Below are positions 1-12,244 of a stretch of 64,000 bases of DNA, in pieces. The notes beneath the pieces were generated by a model that was given only the letters and a program-made list of their open reading frames with translations, was not told the origin of the DNA and did no database searches. This stretch comes from Cryptomeria japonica. Taxonomy: Eukaryota; Streptophyta; Pinopsida; Cupressales; Cupressaceae. The position numbers and the translations under genes are program-made. The stretch lies in the NCBI RefSeq assembly GCF_030272615.1, contig NC_081408.1, positions 614,505,476 to 614,569,475 on the forward strand, written 5' to 3'. How positions within the stretch are numbered: position 1 is the stretch's first letter; each line of letters starts with the position of its first letter.

Positions 1-235
1 GCCAACTACAATCACTTGAAAGTTTCAAAAGTCTATTCAACAAATACCTTATGTGTGTTCTGTCATTATTGCAACCGTGAGATGAAATCTCTTTCAAAGG
101 CTCCCATAATTCGCTTTCATGTTTCCAGAGTAGCTTACAACTTCAACATATGATGAACTCCCTCTCTTCTTCAATGCATTGATAAATGTTCATAACCTGT
201 TATTTGAAGTTTCTTTTTAAAACTCTTATGGAGGA

Positions 236-462
236 GGTTAAGAATGCTCTAGAACGGAGCATTTCTAACCTTCTTGACAAAGCGGGCCCACAAGGTTAGG
301 AAATAAGGTTAGAGATGCTCCATTTTGGAGCATTCCTAACCTTTTTGTGAGAGATTATAAATATGGGTTAAGAATGCTCGAAAATGGAGCATTCCTAACC
401 ATTTTTTTCTCAAAGGTTATGATTATGGGTTAAAAATACTCGAAAATGGAGCATCTTTAACC
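236..462. repeat. Array of four 35-nt hairpins
   Basis: Four imperfect palindromes of 35 nt lie at 236-270, 307-341, 366-400 and 428-462. Each starts ggtta, ends taacc, and has arms around a core like gctcNNNNtggagc. The spacers are unrelated in length (25-36 nt). The stems differ by compensating or tolerated changes. No gene is visible around them. They could be stacked foldback elements or an RNA hairpin cluster; function unknown. Confidence 0.6.
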
Positions 463-1390
463 ATTTCTTTCAAAGACTATGACCTTGACCTCCAAAAACC
501 ATTGACCACGGAGGAGAATAAAGGAGAAATGAAAATGAAGTTTTTAGACAAATTTTTCCCTCAAATGACCAAAATATTAAAATAATCTAAAATATTAAAT
601 TATTTATTTGAAAAATAATTTAAATATTTTAAATTTAATGCCCAGGCTTGAGAAAAATGACCATATCTTTCAAACGGTAGGGAGTTAGATCCTGAAATTT
701 GAAACACACATCGATGGTAGGGAAATGAGCCAACAACATCATTTAATGCTCATGACGAATCCTAAAATGAGAGATTTTAATCATTTCTAGGTGACAACCA
801 CAAAAATTTGAAAGTTTAAAATATGACAAACTATGAACTGGGCTCATGCGAAAATTGGCCACATGACACAGAATGATGCTAAGGGATTGTCTATCAAATG
901 ATTTTCCTCAATTTTTGGTAATTTCCAAAATTCATCCATTTTTCATAATTTGATTGACAATGACCTTGGACCACGTGCTCACTGCTTACGCATAAACACC
1001 TATTGGATCTTTACTCAACACTGAGACCAATTTGAAGTTAAAATTTTAAGTATCCTAGATATGGGGGAAACAACTATATATATATGGGTGGAAATGACAT
1101 CCTAGGCCTATGGATGCAAACTAACATCTCAAATGTCCATGGCATACCATTAAGAATGTGAATGAGTTTAGCTGCAGTCCTAATAAGAGAGATGAACACT
1201 GAGATTTATGCTTTTTTTTGGCAATGGAGGTGAGATTGATATGTGAATTAGGGTTAATGATGACAAAATGGTAATGTTTAGCAATCATAGTAAATAATAG
1301 AGTAGAGAGTTAACACAACATGCTATATCTAGACACAAGACACAAAAAGGAACTTGGATCTATAAATTGGAGTTGAAAGTGCCAAACTAG
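463..1390. other. Intergenic sequence without recognised features
   Basis: AT-rich sequence with no credible reading frame, RNA gene or repeat boundary. The first 235 bases of the window are likewise blank. Confidence 0.5.
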
Positions 1391-1960
1391 TGTGTTGGGC
1401 ACCCCAATATAAGGTGCATGTGGCTAACCGAAAGGAGCAAAATTGCAATTAGAAGGTTTTGTAGGTCTATCCCCTATAAATATAATCGAAACCAGTCAAA
1501 CACATGTGTTGGGTGCCTAATCTAGGGGTTTTCATCTATTCAAAAGTCGTTACAACCTATAACAATGTACTCTACACTTTTGTACCTCTTTTGTTGTCAG
1601 ATTTGAACCTACACACACAAAAAATTGGGAAGAATGGTTGTGTTATGTATGGACTTGCTTAAGTCAAACCCTATGTTGGTGCCCCACCTTCACAATAGCT
1701 ATGATGATGTAAAAGAGTGTGTTCCCTAAGGAGGATAGAGGCAAATTAATAATGTAAATGCTAAATGAAATGATCAAACCTTAGGATGAAACCCTCTCAT
1801 GGAGTCTCATATAAAGGTAGCGATACAATGCTTTTTAGACAAGTCCTACAAGTGTTAATATAATAACATGACAACAAAACGTGATAGACATGAATCCACA
1901 CTTAAATGTTGAATGTTGTATTCTACTGCTCAATATGTTGAATACTCAAATTTGTAACAT
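1391..1960 (-). mobile_element. LTR-A, 3' half (minus orientation)
   Basis: This stretch is homologous over its length to the right-hand part of the LTR at 35841-36838: the shared run goes from tgtgttggg/tgtgctagg to the tttgtaa that precedes E1. It ends abruptly where E1 starts. The missing 5' half of the same LTR is at 29469-29916, next to E2 and in the opposite orientation. The halves sum to about 1018 bp, against 998 bp for the uninterrupted copy. Confidence 0.7.
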
Positions 1961-2212
1961 GGGTAAGTGCACCAAGATGGTGAATAGAAAAGTGGCCACA
2001 TGCAAAAAAAACAATGAAATTTTTCATAACCCGTGCGTGTTCTATGAAATTCAAAAACTTGTTAGGCTTGGTAGCCAAAAATAATTTTAAAAAACAAAAA
2101 GTTCCACAAACCTAATGGGAATGTTCACAATTTCTCTTAACCCATACGGGTTATGCAAAACTATAAGTTTTAGCCTTAGTTCTGCATAAGAACTAGGAAG
2201 CAAAGAGGAAGT

Positions 2213-2299
<87 letters not shown>

Positions 2300-2674
2300 G
2301 ATAAGGAGAGGGGGTGAGAGAGAGAAGGAGAGTTGAGAGAGAGAGTTAGAGAGAGAAAGTAGGGAGAGGGGGAGGGAGAGAGAGTTAGAGAGAGAGAGAG
2401 TAGGGGGTAGGAAGAGGGATATAATAGGATAAGGAGTTGGGGAGGGAGAGAGAGTTAGAGACAGAGAGAGAAGGGGATAGGAAGAGAGGGAGAGAGATAG
2501 GGAAAGAAAGAGAAGAGAGAGAGGGTGAGAATAGGATTGAGAGAGAGAGAGAGAGGGAGAGGGAGAGGGAGAGGGAGAGGGAGATTGGGAAAAGGAGAGA
2601 GAGAGAGGGGGGAGGATAGGAAGAGGGGGTAAGAGAGAGAATAGGGGATAGGAAGATAGGGAGAGAATAAGATA

Positions 2675-2730
<56 letters not shown>

Positions 2731-2815
2731 AATGAGAGGGGGAGGGAGAAGGGGGAGAGGGAGGAGAGAAAGAGAAAGAAGGGGGAGAGGGTGAGAATAG
2801 GATATGATAATGAGG

Positions 2816-2853
<38 letters not shown>

Positions 2854-4169
2854 GAGAGACACGAGGTAGAGAGAGAACGAGAAGGAGAAGAGGGTGAGAG
2901 ACTCGGCAAAGAGAGAAGTGTGAGGGGGAGAGAGATGAGATAGAACTAAAGGAGGATAATTGGGGCTCAGAGTAGACAGATACGGTGATGGGGGAAGGAA
3001 GACGAGAGAGAAAGAGGAAAAGAAGAGAGACATGCATGTATACAAACATATATACATATATCTATATAAATATATGTATATATAACTATAGATATGCATA
3101 TATACATACATAAACACATATTATATATGCATGTGTATACATATTTGTAGTAAATGTTAAGTTTACAAGTGCATACATTTTGATGTCTTCATAACCCGTA
3201 CGGGTTTTGTGAAACTCAAACAATGGTTTTAGTTCACTATGAATGGTACTTTTTGTTTTTATCTTACACATCAGAACTCGTGTAGGTTTTAGCTTGGTAA
3301 GAGGGTTGGAAAATGACCCAAGGCTTGCAAGCCCATTTTTGCTCCATTTTTGTCCGTTTACACGTTTTTTCATCTTCCAACATGATTTTTCAACTTTATC
3401 ATCATCAGGTTTACAAATGATCAAGTGGGCATCTCTAAAATTACCACCATAATCTCACATGTCTTCTCAGCTTTCTGACCATATAATTTTTTCTATTTTT
3501 GGACAACATTAGCATAATAAACTTTAATTTTTTTTACTAGTGCCTAGACAATCCTCACAGACATATGTCTACCATTTTTTTTATAACTTTTGACATACTT
3601 GACCAAATTAAAAATAAATTACATATTATTGTTCCACACTATATTCTATACACTTTTAAAAAAAAAAATTTGCATTTTCGATTATTTTGATGCAAGTTAT
3701 GCCCAGTGCATGAACAGGTACCAAATTTTCAAGATGCAGTCACTTAAAAAAATCATTAAAAAAAATACTCAACGAAAAATTACAAAAAAATAAACAACTT
3801 CTAGATCTCACTCTTACCTATCATCCTACAAAATTGTTTTTCAAAATACTAAATTTAACTATATATTTTGTGTAGTACACAAAAACAACCATGTTATGTT
3901 TTTCTGAAAAAATCAGAAACATTTTTTTGTGTGCGAGAGGTTTGACCCTCTTAACATTATCCAATTTTTAAAAACTTTAGTAGTTTAGAAACTAGATTCA
4001 AAGTAATACAATTCTTATTATTTTCTCAACTCCTAGTTTTGAGTGCATGACCTTCAAATAGCTCTTTGAAGTTCGGGTTTACCTATTTTCAGAGGAAAAA
4101 AAAATTATAAAAAAAAAGAAGTGACCACTTACACCCCCCTTTTTGTTCACCATCTTGGTGCACTTACCC
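1961..4169 (+). mobile_element. TIR element E1 (non-autonomous, GA-rich core)
   Basis: A 2209-bp element bounded by inverted termini: gggtaagtgcaccaagatgg at the left, and its complement ending cacttaccc at 4169. The inverted match continues for about 35-40 bp (gtgaa...aagtggccac) with small changes. Inside are copies of an aacccgtacgggtt-type palindrome (near 2027, 2139 and 3190), a (GA)n-rich tract of about 0.8 kb (2212-3030) and an AT-rich right part. No transposase frame exists; the long Ser/Leu or Arg/Glu frames are translations of the GA/CT tract. E2 and E3 are copies. The left flank is LTR-A and the right flank is LTR-B, so the flanks do not belong to one original site. Confidence 0.75.
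2212..3030. repeat. (GA)n-rich low-complexity tract inside E1
   Basis: A pure (GA)n run of about 80 bp begins near 2214. It is followed by GA/GGA/GGGA variants interrupted by short motifs such as aggata. The equivalent tracts in E2 (30655-31838, as CT) and E3 (33826-34556) are longer or cut, so length varies between copies. Confidence 0.9.
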
Positions 4170-5118
4170 TTGGTCCCTCTCAATGGTCACAATTATCTAT
4201 CGAGATTGTGATCTCTATTTCAGCCTATGTTGAAAAATTAAGGTGTTTTTCGATAGGCAAGTATATAAGGAGGTCCATACCTCTCATTTGATAATCACGG
4301 AGGATAATGGGAGAATCATAAGGAATCCATTTTAGCAATCTATCATTCAAGCATTGAGGAATTCATCATCAAGCATTTCTAAAGATTTTCAAGGCTGCAT
4401 ATTCTTCATTTATCCATTATGGAGCAACATTACATCATTCATATGCAAGCATGTGTGTGTGATTAGGGTTTTGTCATGTTCATGTCATTTCATACAACAT
4501 ATGTGGTTACATTCAAGAAGTAAAGCATCATTATCAGTCATTACAAATTTGAGGTATATCTTTCCATCATTTATTTCAGTATTTGCAAAATTTCATTCAA
4601 GGTTAATTCCTAAACCAGGGTTTGACTTAGGCAAACCCCTATTCCCAACATATTTCCCCTTCTTTATGTGTGCAGGAAATAGGTATGGAGCTATGATCTT
4701 CTGAATAAGTGTTATTTACAATGACAAATCCATCCCTCATTGGAGTGCAAAAATTTCGAAGGACCAGGGCGTGGGTGACAAAATCCCAAAATTTTAGGAG
4801 CTCTTTCAGGGAATAGGTCCGAATCTATTTACATTTCTCAAATCTAGGTTCGTGGCTCAATTCCATGATTATAGCTTATTGTTTCCGCATTTTTACCTTC
4901 ATTTCCAACACTTGCACCCTAATTTCAACAAATTCAATAATTGAATTCAACTCAACGTAAAGAAGAGGCACATTCAACACCCCTGGAATTTGTTTAGAAT
5001 CTAGTTCTACTAGGTTTAGATCTATCGAATTCCTATCTTTCCCTAATGTGATTGTCCCTAAGAAAAATTAATGGTTTTACTATATCCAATGGTGGAAACA
5101 CTAATTTTCATCATTACA
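4170..5118 (+). mobile_element. LTR-B copy 1, 3' part
   Basis: Homologous to positions about 5384-6350 of the neighbouring solo LTR, from ttggtccctctc through the shared tattcttcatttatcca segment to the ending tcattaca. The first 250 bp of this LTR are missing here and lie at 32123-32375 in inverted orientation beside E2. The base after E1 starts a ttgg that also ends the detached 5' part, as expected for a 4-bp target duplication of the TIR element. The frame at 4354-4704 is not conserved as a protein and is taken as LTR sequence. Confidence 0.7.
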
Positions 5119-5139
5119 ATATATTTTTAATAAGGATCC

Positions 5140-6350
5140 CGTAGCGTCCTAAATTATACTCCCTTACAATTTGGTCCATATTTTCGCCCTCCTCTTAGCG
5201 TTCATGTCCCAAAGTCAGACTCGGACCTGATTCTACTCATATCATGCAATCTAGCCTCCTTTTCTCTTTACACATCACATGGCCCTTTTGTTTTGGCCCT
5301 AAAATGGGGTAGGACTAGGGTGTGACACCATGGTCCTCATTGGGACTAGGGTGTGGTTCCTTGGTCCTCTCAAATAGGACCTTAATTTGGCCCCTCTTAA
5401 CGGTCATAATGAGGTATCAGGATTGTGATCTCCATCTCGGCCTATGTTGGAAAATCAAGATGTTTTTCGCTGGGCAAGTATAAAAGGAGGTTCATCCCTC
5501 TCATTTCATCATCACAAGAGAATCATGAGGCGTCCAATCAATCCGTATTCAAGCAATCTATCATCCAAGCATTGAAGCATTCATCATCAAGCATTTCTAT
5601 AGATCTTCAAGGCTGCATATTCTTCATTTATCCATTGTGGAGCAACATTACATCATTCATATGCAAGCATGTGTGTGTAATTAGGGTTTTCTCATGTTCA
5701 TGTCATTTTGTACAACATATGTGGTTACATTCAAAAAGAAAAGCATCATTATCAATCATTGTAGATTTGAGGTATATCTTTCCATCATTTATTTCAGTAT
5801 TTGCAACATTTCATTCAAGGTTGATTCCTAAATTGGGGTTTGACTTAGGCAAACCCCTATTCCCAACCTATTTCCCCTTATTTCTATATGCTGGAAATAG
5901 GTACAGAGTCATGATCTTTATAATAAGCATTATTTACAGTGACGAATCGATCCCCCATTGGAGTGCGAAAAGTTCGAAGGACCAAGGTGACAGGCACCAC
6001 AGTCTTGACATTTTGGGAGCTCTTTTTGGGAACAAGTTCGAGTCTGCTTACATTGCTTAGATCCAAGTTCGTGGCTCAATCTCTCGATTGTATCTTATTG
6101 TTTATGCATTTCTACTTTAATTTCTAGCAATTTTATCCTAATTTTAGCAATTCAATTTACAAAAGAGGGTTTATTAATTCCCATCATCAAAACCCCCAAT
6201 CCAATTAGAATTATTAGTCCTAATCCTTGCCAGTTTGTGACTAGATCTATTGGATTGGAACCCTCTTTTGAATGTAACGGTAGATTTAAGTCACAAAATT
6301 AGTGGTTTTCATACATCTACTGGTGGAAACCCTAATTTTTTATCATTATA
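5140..6350 (+). mobile_element. Solo LTR of family B, TSD GATCC
   Basis: A 1211-bp LTR starting cgtagcgtcctaaatt (expected start tgtagtgtcc, seen in the other copies) and ending tatcattata (expected taca). It is flanked by a perfect 5-bp direct repeat GATCC at 5135-5139 and 6351-6355, with no internal domain, so it is a solo LTR left by LTR-LTR recombination. It inserted 21 bp downstream of the end of LTR-B copy 1. The 211-residue frame at 5425-6060 matches no protein I recognise and parallels a broken frame in copy 1. Confidence 0.8.
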
Positions 6351-6364
6351 GATCCATTTCCCTT

Positions 6365-6905
6365 ATGTTGGAGATGCATCTTTTATAAGGGATCTCCTTG
6401 CTTGCATAAAATTGTATATCCTTCATAGGCTTCCTCCTTGCTTGAAGGTGTGTATCCTTGTTTAGGACCTCTTCCTTACTTGAAAGTGTATATCTTTTAC
6501 GATGATCCCTCCTTGGTGTTAAAAGTGTGCATCCTTCATCAATAATCCCTTCTCCTAACTCTTGGGAAAGTAAGTAATCTTGGTAAGAATCTCCTTTATC
6601 CCTTAGTCTCGAAAATCCATCCTTGTTTGAAGATCTCTTTCCTTTATGTAGTTAAGTATCCTTAGACAAGGATCCTCCCTCTCATAAGCTCTCTCTTTTC
6701 CTTTTTGATAGCTATTAATCCTTGATAAGGATCCCTTTACCCTTGTTGAGATGTTTCCTTTATAATGATCTCTTCCTTGCTTGAAGGTTTGTATCCTTTA
6801 TGAGGATCTCCTCTTAGCTTGGTTGCATGAACTCTTGTAAAGGGTATAAGGGTATCTCCTTGGTGCTGAAGGTGTTTATCCTTGATATGGATCTCTATCT
6901 TCCTT
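6365..6905. repeat. Degenerate tandem repeat, consensus like ccttgcttgaaggtgtgtat
   Basis: About eight to ten decayed units of roughly 50-70 bp share ccttgcttgaaggtgt, tatccttgat and aaggatctcct. Unit boundaries drift and the last units are clearest (6775-6805, 6861-6900). No coding potential. Confidence 0.6.
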
Positions 6906-7111
6906 AAGATTCAACATAGCAATATGTTGACATCTTAGGGGGGGCATAGAAACCTCCTAGTCGCTTGTAGTTGTTAATTGATGTAACCACATAGTCGTAG
7001 TGTTGTGTTGCATAATTCCTCCTGAGGCATGGTTATCAATCTATCTATAGCAACTTTTATAGCATATAACCTTTGTCTTGATCATCTAGTATATGATGGA
7101 TTACTAGTTTG

Positions 7112-7658
7112 TGTTGAACACACCTTAGGAATGAGCGCGGTGGGGGGGGGGGGGGTGGTGTGAATCAGTCTAGACCTAATACTTAAAACTTTATTTCTTA
7201 ATCCATAAATTCTTTAAGTGAAATGAAAGATACAACAATGAAACACTATACACAAGAGAACACTAGATTTATGTAGAAAACCCAAATAGGGAAAAACCAC
7301 AATGAGTCAACTCACAATATATGAAATGATTAAAATATAGATTTAGGCTCACTACCAAGGAAGCACACTACTCTCTGAAGGACTTGTAGGCTAGAGTGCA
7401 TAGCCTAAGGGTAAGATAAAAATCTTTCAATTTGAAGATCACTTCTCTAGAGTAGGATCCAATGAATATATGAATCAACAACAAGTGGGCCTTCAAGAAT
7501 ATTGCCTTCGACAATCTCTAAACATGAAGTTGTCCTTGAATCTCTATCTCAAGCGACAAACTCCACAACAATCACCACACACTGACTTTGTCACAGATGA
7601 ATTTTACAAATGATATAATCATGTAGGCACAACACACACATTGATCCACACACACATT
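7112..7658 (-). mobile_element. Copia-type LTR end (minus orientation), outer shell of the nest
   Basis: Read on the minus strand, this segment shows the usual end of a plant Copia-type LTR: a gtggtttttccctatttggg motif (7278-7298), then actgattcac with a C-rich run, ending in tgttcaaca. The adjacent G run at 7142-7155 is the complement of that C run. The LTR is interrupted at 7658 by another solo LTR; the rest probably continues at 9010-9222 and 25428-27063, which ends on the minus strand with tgttgtcaac. Boundaries beyond the first 550 bp are inference. Confidence 0.4.
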
Positions 7659-9009
7659 TGTTGGACATTGGTTGATGTGTTGTCACTAATGTCAACATAT
7701 TTTTCTGTGTATTCTAGTGTTGTAGTCATATTGAATGAGTTGGTTTAGCCCATGTGTTGCGGATGAGTTGATGAGGATTAAAGGGTTTCTGGTACATTGT
7801 CTGTAGATGGTTCATTTCCATTTGCATAGGTCCACATGATGTTTTGATCTAGTTATGAGGTCCGGTATTGAGGATTTTATTTAGTTGTTCGTGTTATTCG
7901 GTAATCTAGTTTGTGCTCTGTATTGCTCCAGAATTGTAATATCTTTAGTTGCAGATGTGTGGGATGTATTTTGGATGTTAATGTGCATCCTTAGTTTAGC
8001 TGGTTCATGATTTAGAAATCCAAAAGTGAATCTTTCAGGTTGACAGTCAGTTATGCTGGTGTTCTTGAGCTTCGGTAAAGGGATGATGATGATTCTAGTA
8101 ATCTGAGTTGTTGTAGTTGATTTGGTGCAATTCATGTTGCTTGTGAATATCTCTATATCATGTTCTATGCGTATTTTTGGTCCACATTGATTATTGTGCG
8201 CGTTATTGAAGATTTTCCTTGTTTGGTGATGTTCTTTGTGTTATGTGACATTCTTGGTGGTTGTAGTGTGTTGCAAATGATTGAGGTGTAATTGTTGGAG
8301 GTGTTGCATATTTGCGGTAGTTGTTTTGGTCTAGATTATGTCTTAGTTGACATTGTTTTGGTTCTGATGCATTGTTGTAGCACGTGAGATTGTTATTTTG
8401 TAATTTGTATTGAGGGTTTAGCCGACCTTGAAACATAGGTTGATGAATTGTATAAATGAATGTAATGATCATTGAGAGATATGATGCTATGTGCGAATAT
8501 TGTATCAATCATTCAATAGCAATAAAGTTGTGTGAAGTGTGTGAAGAAGTGTGTTGCGGTGAAGATTTGACAGTGAGATTAACCAGAATTGTACTCAGGC
8601 ATATGGAGATGCTATTTTCATAGTTCATGTAATCCGGATTGTTGTCCGAATGCTTTTGTAAGTCAATGAGACTTCATGTAAGGCAGTGAGCCTTCCTTAA
8701 AGGTTGTAGCCTTTCTGGGTTTCTTATCTGAGTAGTGAGCTCTAGGCAATGTGCCTAAATGCATGTGCATTCCCCATTGTAATACTTCACTTACTCCTAA
8801 CAGGGTATTATCTCATTGTGGGTAGGTTCCCACCGTGGTTTTTCCCTTAACAGGGTTTTTCATGTCAAAAATATTGGTGTTATGTGTGTTATTGATGTGG
8901 TGTTGTTTCATGCTTTTAACTATCAGATCTGATTTGTGGTTTAAGTTGCAGTAAGTTTTTGTGCAAACTGATTCACCCCCCCTCTTAGTTTGTTGTATTG
9001 TTGCCAACA
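7659..9009 (+). mobile_element. Solo Copia-type LTR
   Basis: A 1351-bp sequence beginning TGTTGG and ending CCAACA. It carries the cccaccgtggtttttccc segment and the pyrimidine-rich attcacccccc tail near its 3' end that are typical of plant Copia LTRs. Flanking 5-mers are acatt (7654-7658) and acatg (9010-9014), a TSD with one change. There is no internal domain. The small minus-strand frames at 7881-8135, 8203-8508 and 8813-9019 lie inside it and are not genes. Confidence 0.65.
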
Positions 9010-9222
9010 ACATGTACACTCACTCAATAACTCACTCACTCACTCCTTTAACATCAATTTGATCTTCTATATATATCATCAAATCTCCATTACAAACAGC
9101 AATTGGGTTGGTCAAAACAAAGGGCGAGCATAAGTCCAATCAAGTTGGCCACCAAAACATAATTATGGTAAAAGTGGCCCAATCTAGGAGATAAAGAGGA
9201 CCTAAAACATCTTAACACTTAT
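9010..9222 (-). other. Middle segment of the outer LTR, or unclassified repeat
   Basis: A short stretch between the solo Copia LTR and the Tat element, beginning with cactcactcaat repeats. By position it is the middle of the interrupted minus-orientation LTR. Nothing coding is seen. Confidence 0.3.
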
Positions 9223-9978
9223 TGTAGACACCCAAAATTGTCCAATCTAATTTATTTATTTAATTATCTAAGCTTAATTCTTCTATTAATTAAATAAATA
9301 TTTATTTATTTAATTAATTCATTTATCCTCTTCTAGCCTTATTTCTCATTTAAATAAATACATTTATTTATTTAAATTATCCTTTTCCTAAATTAAATAA
9401 ATATTTTATTTATTTAATTATCCCACTTCTTCTATTAATTAAATAAATCTTTATTTATTTAATTAATTCATTAACCTTTTCTACCCATGACACATGTCAT
9501 TCGTCTCTTAATTCATACACTACCTACCCCTTTCATTATTTTATTATTTCTTTTACCTACCCTCTAATCATAGCCGACCTCCTTTTACACCTCTCAATCT
9601 TATCCCTCCATTTCATATTGTGTCTTCTATTTAAGGAGATGCTTCATTCATTATCAAACCCTAATAAATGATCTTAAGGACTTGACTACACTACGATCCT
9701 ACTTACAACCACATTTCGTTCTTTGTTGAGCTCTTGTGCACACATAAAATCTGAGAGCAAATATATCAAGCAAGATCAATGGAGATAGGAAAAATGGAGA
9801 TCCAAACCCTATTGGACATGTGATGGTATAATCTTTGTGATTTTGTTTGATTTGCATTGTCTTAGGTAATCTTCATATGTTATGGTGGATCTTTGTTGTT
9901 GTTGGGCTAGGGTTTTGTGGTTGAATTCATTTAGCCTTTCAATATTGTTATTATTGTTATCCATTTTCACCATATATT
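9223..9978 (+). mobile_element. 5' LTR of the Tat element
   Basis: Starts tgtagacacc and ends catatatt, where the 3' LTR and the solo LTR at 38732-39499 end in ...ca. The first 270 bp are a chain of AT-rich palindromes built from aattaaataaat and atttatttaatt. A TATA-like tctatttaagg lies at 9626-9636. Confidence 0.85.
9628..9635 (+). promoter_or_regulatory. Probable TATA box of the 5' LTR
   Basis: tatttaag sits 400 bp into the LTR in otherwise mixed sequence and is identical in the 3' LTR. Transcription would begin about 30 bp downstream. Inferred from position only. Confidence 0.35.
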
Positions 9979-9979
9979 T

Positions 9980-9998
9980 TGGCACGTCCGGTGGGACT
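9980..9998 (+). promoter_or_regulatory. Primer-binding site of the Tat element
   Basis: tggcacgtccggtgggact follows the 5' LTR by one base and starts with the TGG expected opposite a tRNA CCA end. I did not assign the tRNA. Confidence 0.55.
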
Positions 9999-10083
9999 CT
10001 TGTCCCTTTTGTATTTAACTTCTTTGTTACAGATTTTGTATTTTGAAGTTGTAGATCCGACGTTTTCGGCAGCATTTTGATAT

Positions 10084-10345
10084 TTCCGCGTCTGCGTACT
10101 TTCGGATCGCGTTTTTGATTTTCTGGCGCATCTGCGACCTCTGGAATCGCGTCTGTGTTATTGGCAATATTTTATTTTGCAGGTTCCAGGAAAGCGCATT
10201 TGTGTTTTAAAGTCACGTATGAGATGTTTTTAGCCGCGTTTGTGTCCAGAAGACACGTCTGTGTTCTGTAGTCGCGTCTGTGTTTCACAGAACCGCATCT
10301 GTGTCACCCAATCGCGTCTGTGTTGAGGGTAACCGCGTCTGTGTT
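10084..10345 (+). repeat. Array of GCGTCTGTGT-type motifs, leader copy 1
   Basis: About twelve copies of a short motif close to cgcgtctgtgtt, at 15-25 bp spacing, in the untranslated leader. Variants include cgcatctgtgtc and cgcgtttgtgtc. A second cluster lies at 11566-11757, and the same motif occurs on the minus strand at 23888-24135. Confidence 0.8.
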
Positions 10346-11565
10346 CACCAGTTTCAAATTTTGGGTTTTAATTGATTCAGTTTTTCGGATTTTGCATTTA
10401 GGGTTTCAGATCTAGTTTATTTTGAGCTAACATTTTCAGATCTAGCTAACAAAATTGGTGCAGCTTGTCTTGAAGGCTAAATCGTTTGGTTGAAAGCCCC
10501 TATTTTCACAAAGTCTTTTGGGTTTAAAATTTACCTAATTTGTGTGCTTGTAGGAAGGGGTAATCATTTGAAACAATCCAAACTACTAATAAATCTTTGT
10601 TGCAGGTCCTTGGCAAGGATTTTTGGATTTCTATTGTGTGCCTTGTTTTCATAGACTAACAAACACTTCAATTGGTGCACTAAAATTGAATCATTGTCTT
10701 TTGTGTCTTGAGCAATAGGCTCTTTTTGTTTAATCTTTAGAGGGTCTGTCTTCCCGTGTGGTCATTAGGACTACTAGTGAGAAGAGAACGACCCAAGTGG
10801 TAGCGAGGAAAACCCACCTCTTCCGAACCACTATAAACAAATGTATTCATGGTGAAAACTATGGATAACGTGTGCTGATTAGTTCATACCAACACTATGT
10901 CTCCCCATAAACCCGTTTGATCAAATTTATTTGATCAGTTGTAGGGCGTAACCCCTACCGGCTGGGAGCCTTCTATATTTACAGAGCTGAAAGTGTCGCA
11001 TGTATGGCCACACGAGCGGATGCTCTTACTAGCACCTTTTTGTTTTAGAAGCCCAAATCCTTCTAGTTGTTGGGGTAGGAGGTCGGACCTCTGGTAGTGG
11101 CCCACACACATACGGTTCTTAGTAGAGATACAAAGTTCGCCACGAGGAGTTTTCGTGGGGACTGATGCTTAGCTGACCCGAGAAGTGAGTGCCGAGGGTG
11201 GAGCCAGTGAGGTCAAGCATCTAAGTATCCGCTCTGAATAGCGTAGCCTCGGGGGTAAAACCCCATGTGGGATCAACAACTATTGTCTTGGCCAGCCATA
11301 AGAATTGTGCTTGACTTATTTTAAACATTCAAAACATTCAAGATCAAACAACAAAACATTGTGTCTTTTGTGTCTTCAAGTGTATGCAAAACATTTTTAC
11401 ATCGAACAACACACTCTTCTTGGAGTCATTTTGAGTCTAGACACTTGCAAACAGTGGGTCTTCATCAACACTGTGTCCTCTTGTCATGAAAAACAGTCAA
11501 ACAGTCAAATTTGGTCACAACAAAATGACTTCACAGATTGGAAAAAATTGCACAAATTTTACAGA
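10346..11565 (+). other. Untranslated leader of the Tat element
   Basis: From about 10740 to 11300 the composition is richer in G+C than the flanks, with self-complementary stretches such as agttcgccacgagg...ttttcgtgggg and gggggtaaaacccc (11251-11264). No long coding frame belongs here; the 129-residue frame at 11305-11694 spans the next motif cluster and has no known domain. Possible roles are packaging or translation signals, by inference. Confidence 0.4.
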
Positions 11566-11757
11566 AACACGTCTATGTCGGACATAATAGCGTCTGTGTT
11601 GTATAACTGCGTCTGTGAAGGGCAGAATCGCATCTATGTTCCAACAGTCAACATTACACTTTGCAAAAAAATCTTAGAAGCGCGTCTGTGTTAAACAGAG
11701 CCGCGTCTGCGTCAGGAAATCGCGTCTATGAAGTATATAGGTGCGTCTGTGTTCAGA
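11566..11757 (+). repeat. Array of GCGTCTGTGT-type motifs, leader copy 2
   Basis: Eight motifs (for example acgtctatgt, gcgtctgtgt, cgcgtctgcgtc, cgcgtctatgaa) at 15-28 bp spacing. They differ from copy 1 mainly by transitions. Confidence 0.75.
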
Positions 11758-12244
11758 ATTGAAAAACTGTTACAGTCCAGCAAACAAACACAGTCAGTTT
11801 CAGAATTCTTGAGCTTCTTAGGTCATTTCTCCAGGGTTTCATTTAGCATTCAACCTATCCTTGGGTCTCACAAAATCCATCATTGCTTCACATCTCACTT
11901 TACAGTCACACTTGTCGAAACTTGAGTCAAAAGGTCACTTGCTTGTCCTCACTATACTTTGTCAACACACTACATACAACAACACTTTGCTAAGTGGTCC
12001 CTCATCAAGGTTTCTTACCTTTGGGTCTCATTTGGTCTTACTTAGAGTCAAGGTCAACTTACCTCATCAAGAGAAACTATCCTCTCTTTGGAAGTCAAAC
12101 CTACTCTACTACATACATACTTGGTCTTACACTTTGGACATTGCAAGTACACTTCAGATTCATTTACATTTCATCCAACTCTTGGTCTTCCATACTCTTT
12201 CCATTTTTCATCTAGTCTCACACATCTTGGTCAATACCTAGTTC

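Noticed and set aside
2087-3117. Long Ser/Leu-rich frames (220-320 codons) on the minus strand, and similar ones at 30650-31372 and 33728-34692
   Set aside because: They are translations of GA/CT microsatellite tracts; all frames of such repeats stay open and no domain is present.
7141-7156. G14 homopolymer as a quadruplex or regulatory site
   Set aside because: It is the complement of the C run that ends plant Copia-type LTRs, so it is explained by the LTR.
7881-9019. Three minus-strand frames of 68-101 codons
   Set aside because: They lie inside a solo LTR, have no recognisable domain and are antisense to LTR sequence.
10084-10345. Regularly spaced GCGTCTGTG motifs as a CRISPR-like array
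   Set aside because: Repeats are 10-14 nt, degenerate and irregularly spaced, in the leader of a plant retrotransposon; no cas genes and not a prokaryote.
11305-12241. Small plus-strand frames ahead of gag (65-129 codons)
   Set aside because: They fall in the untranslated leader, overlap each other in different frames and contain the short motif array.
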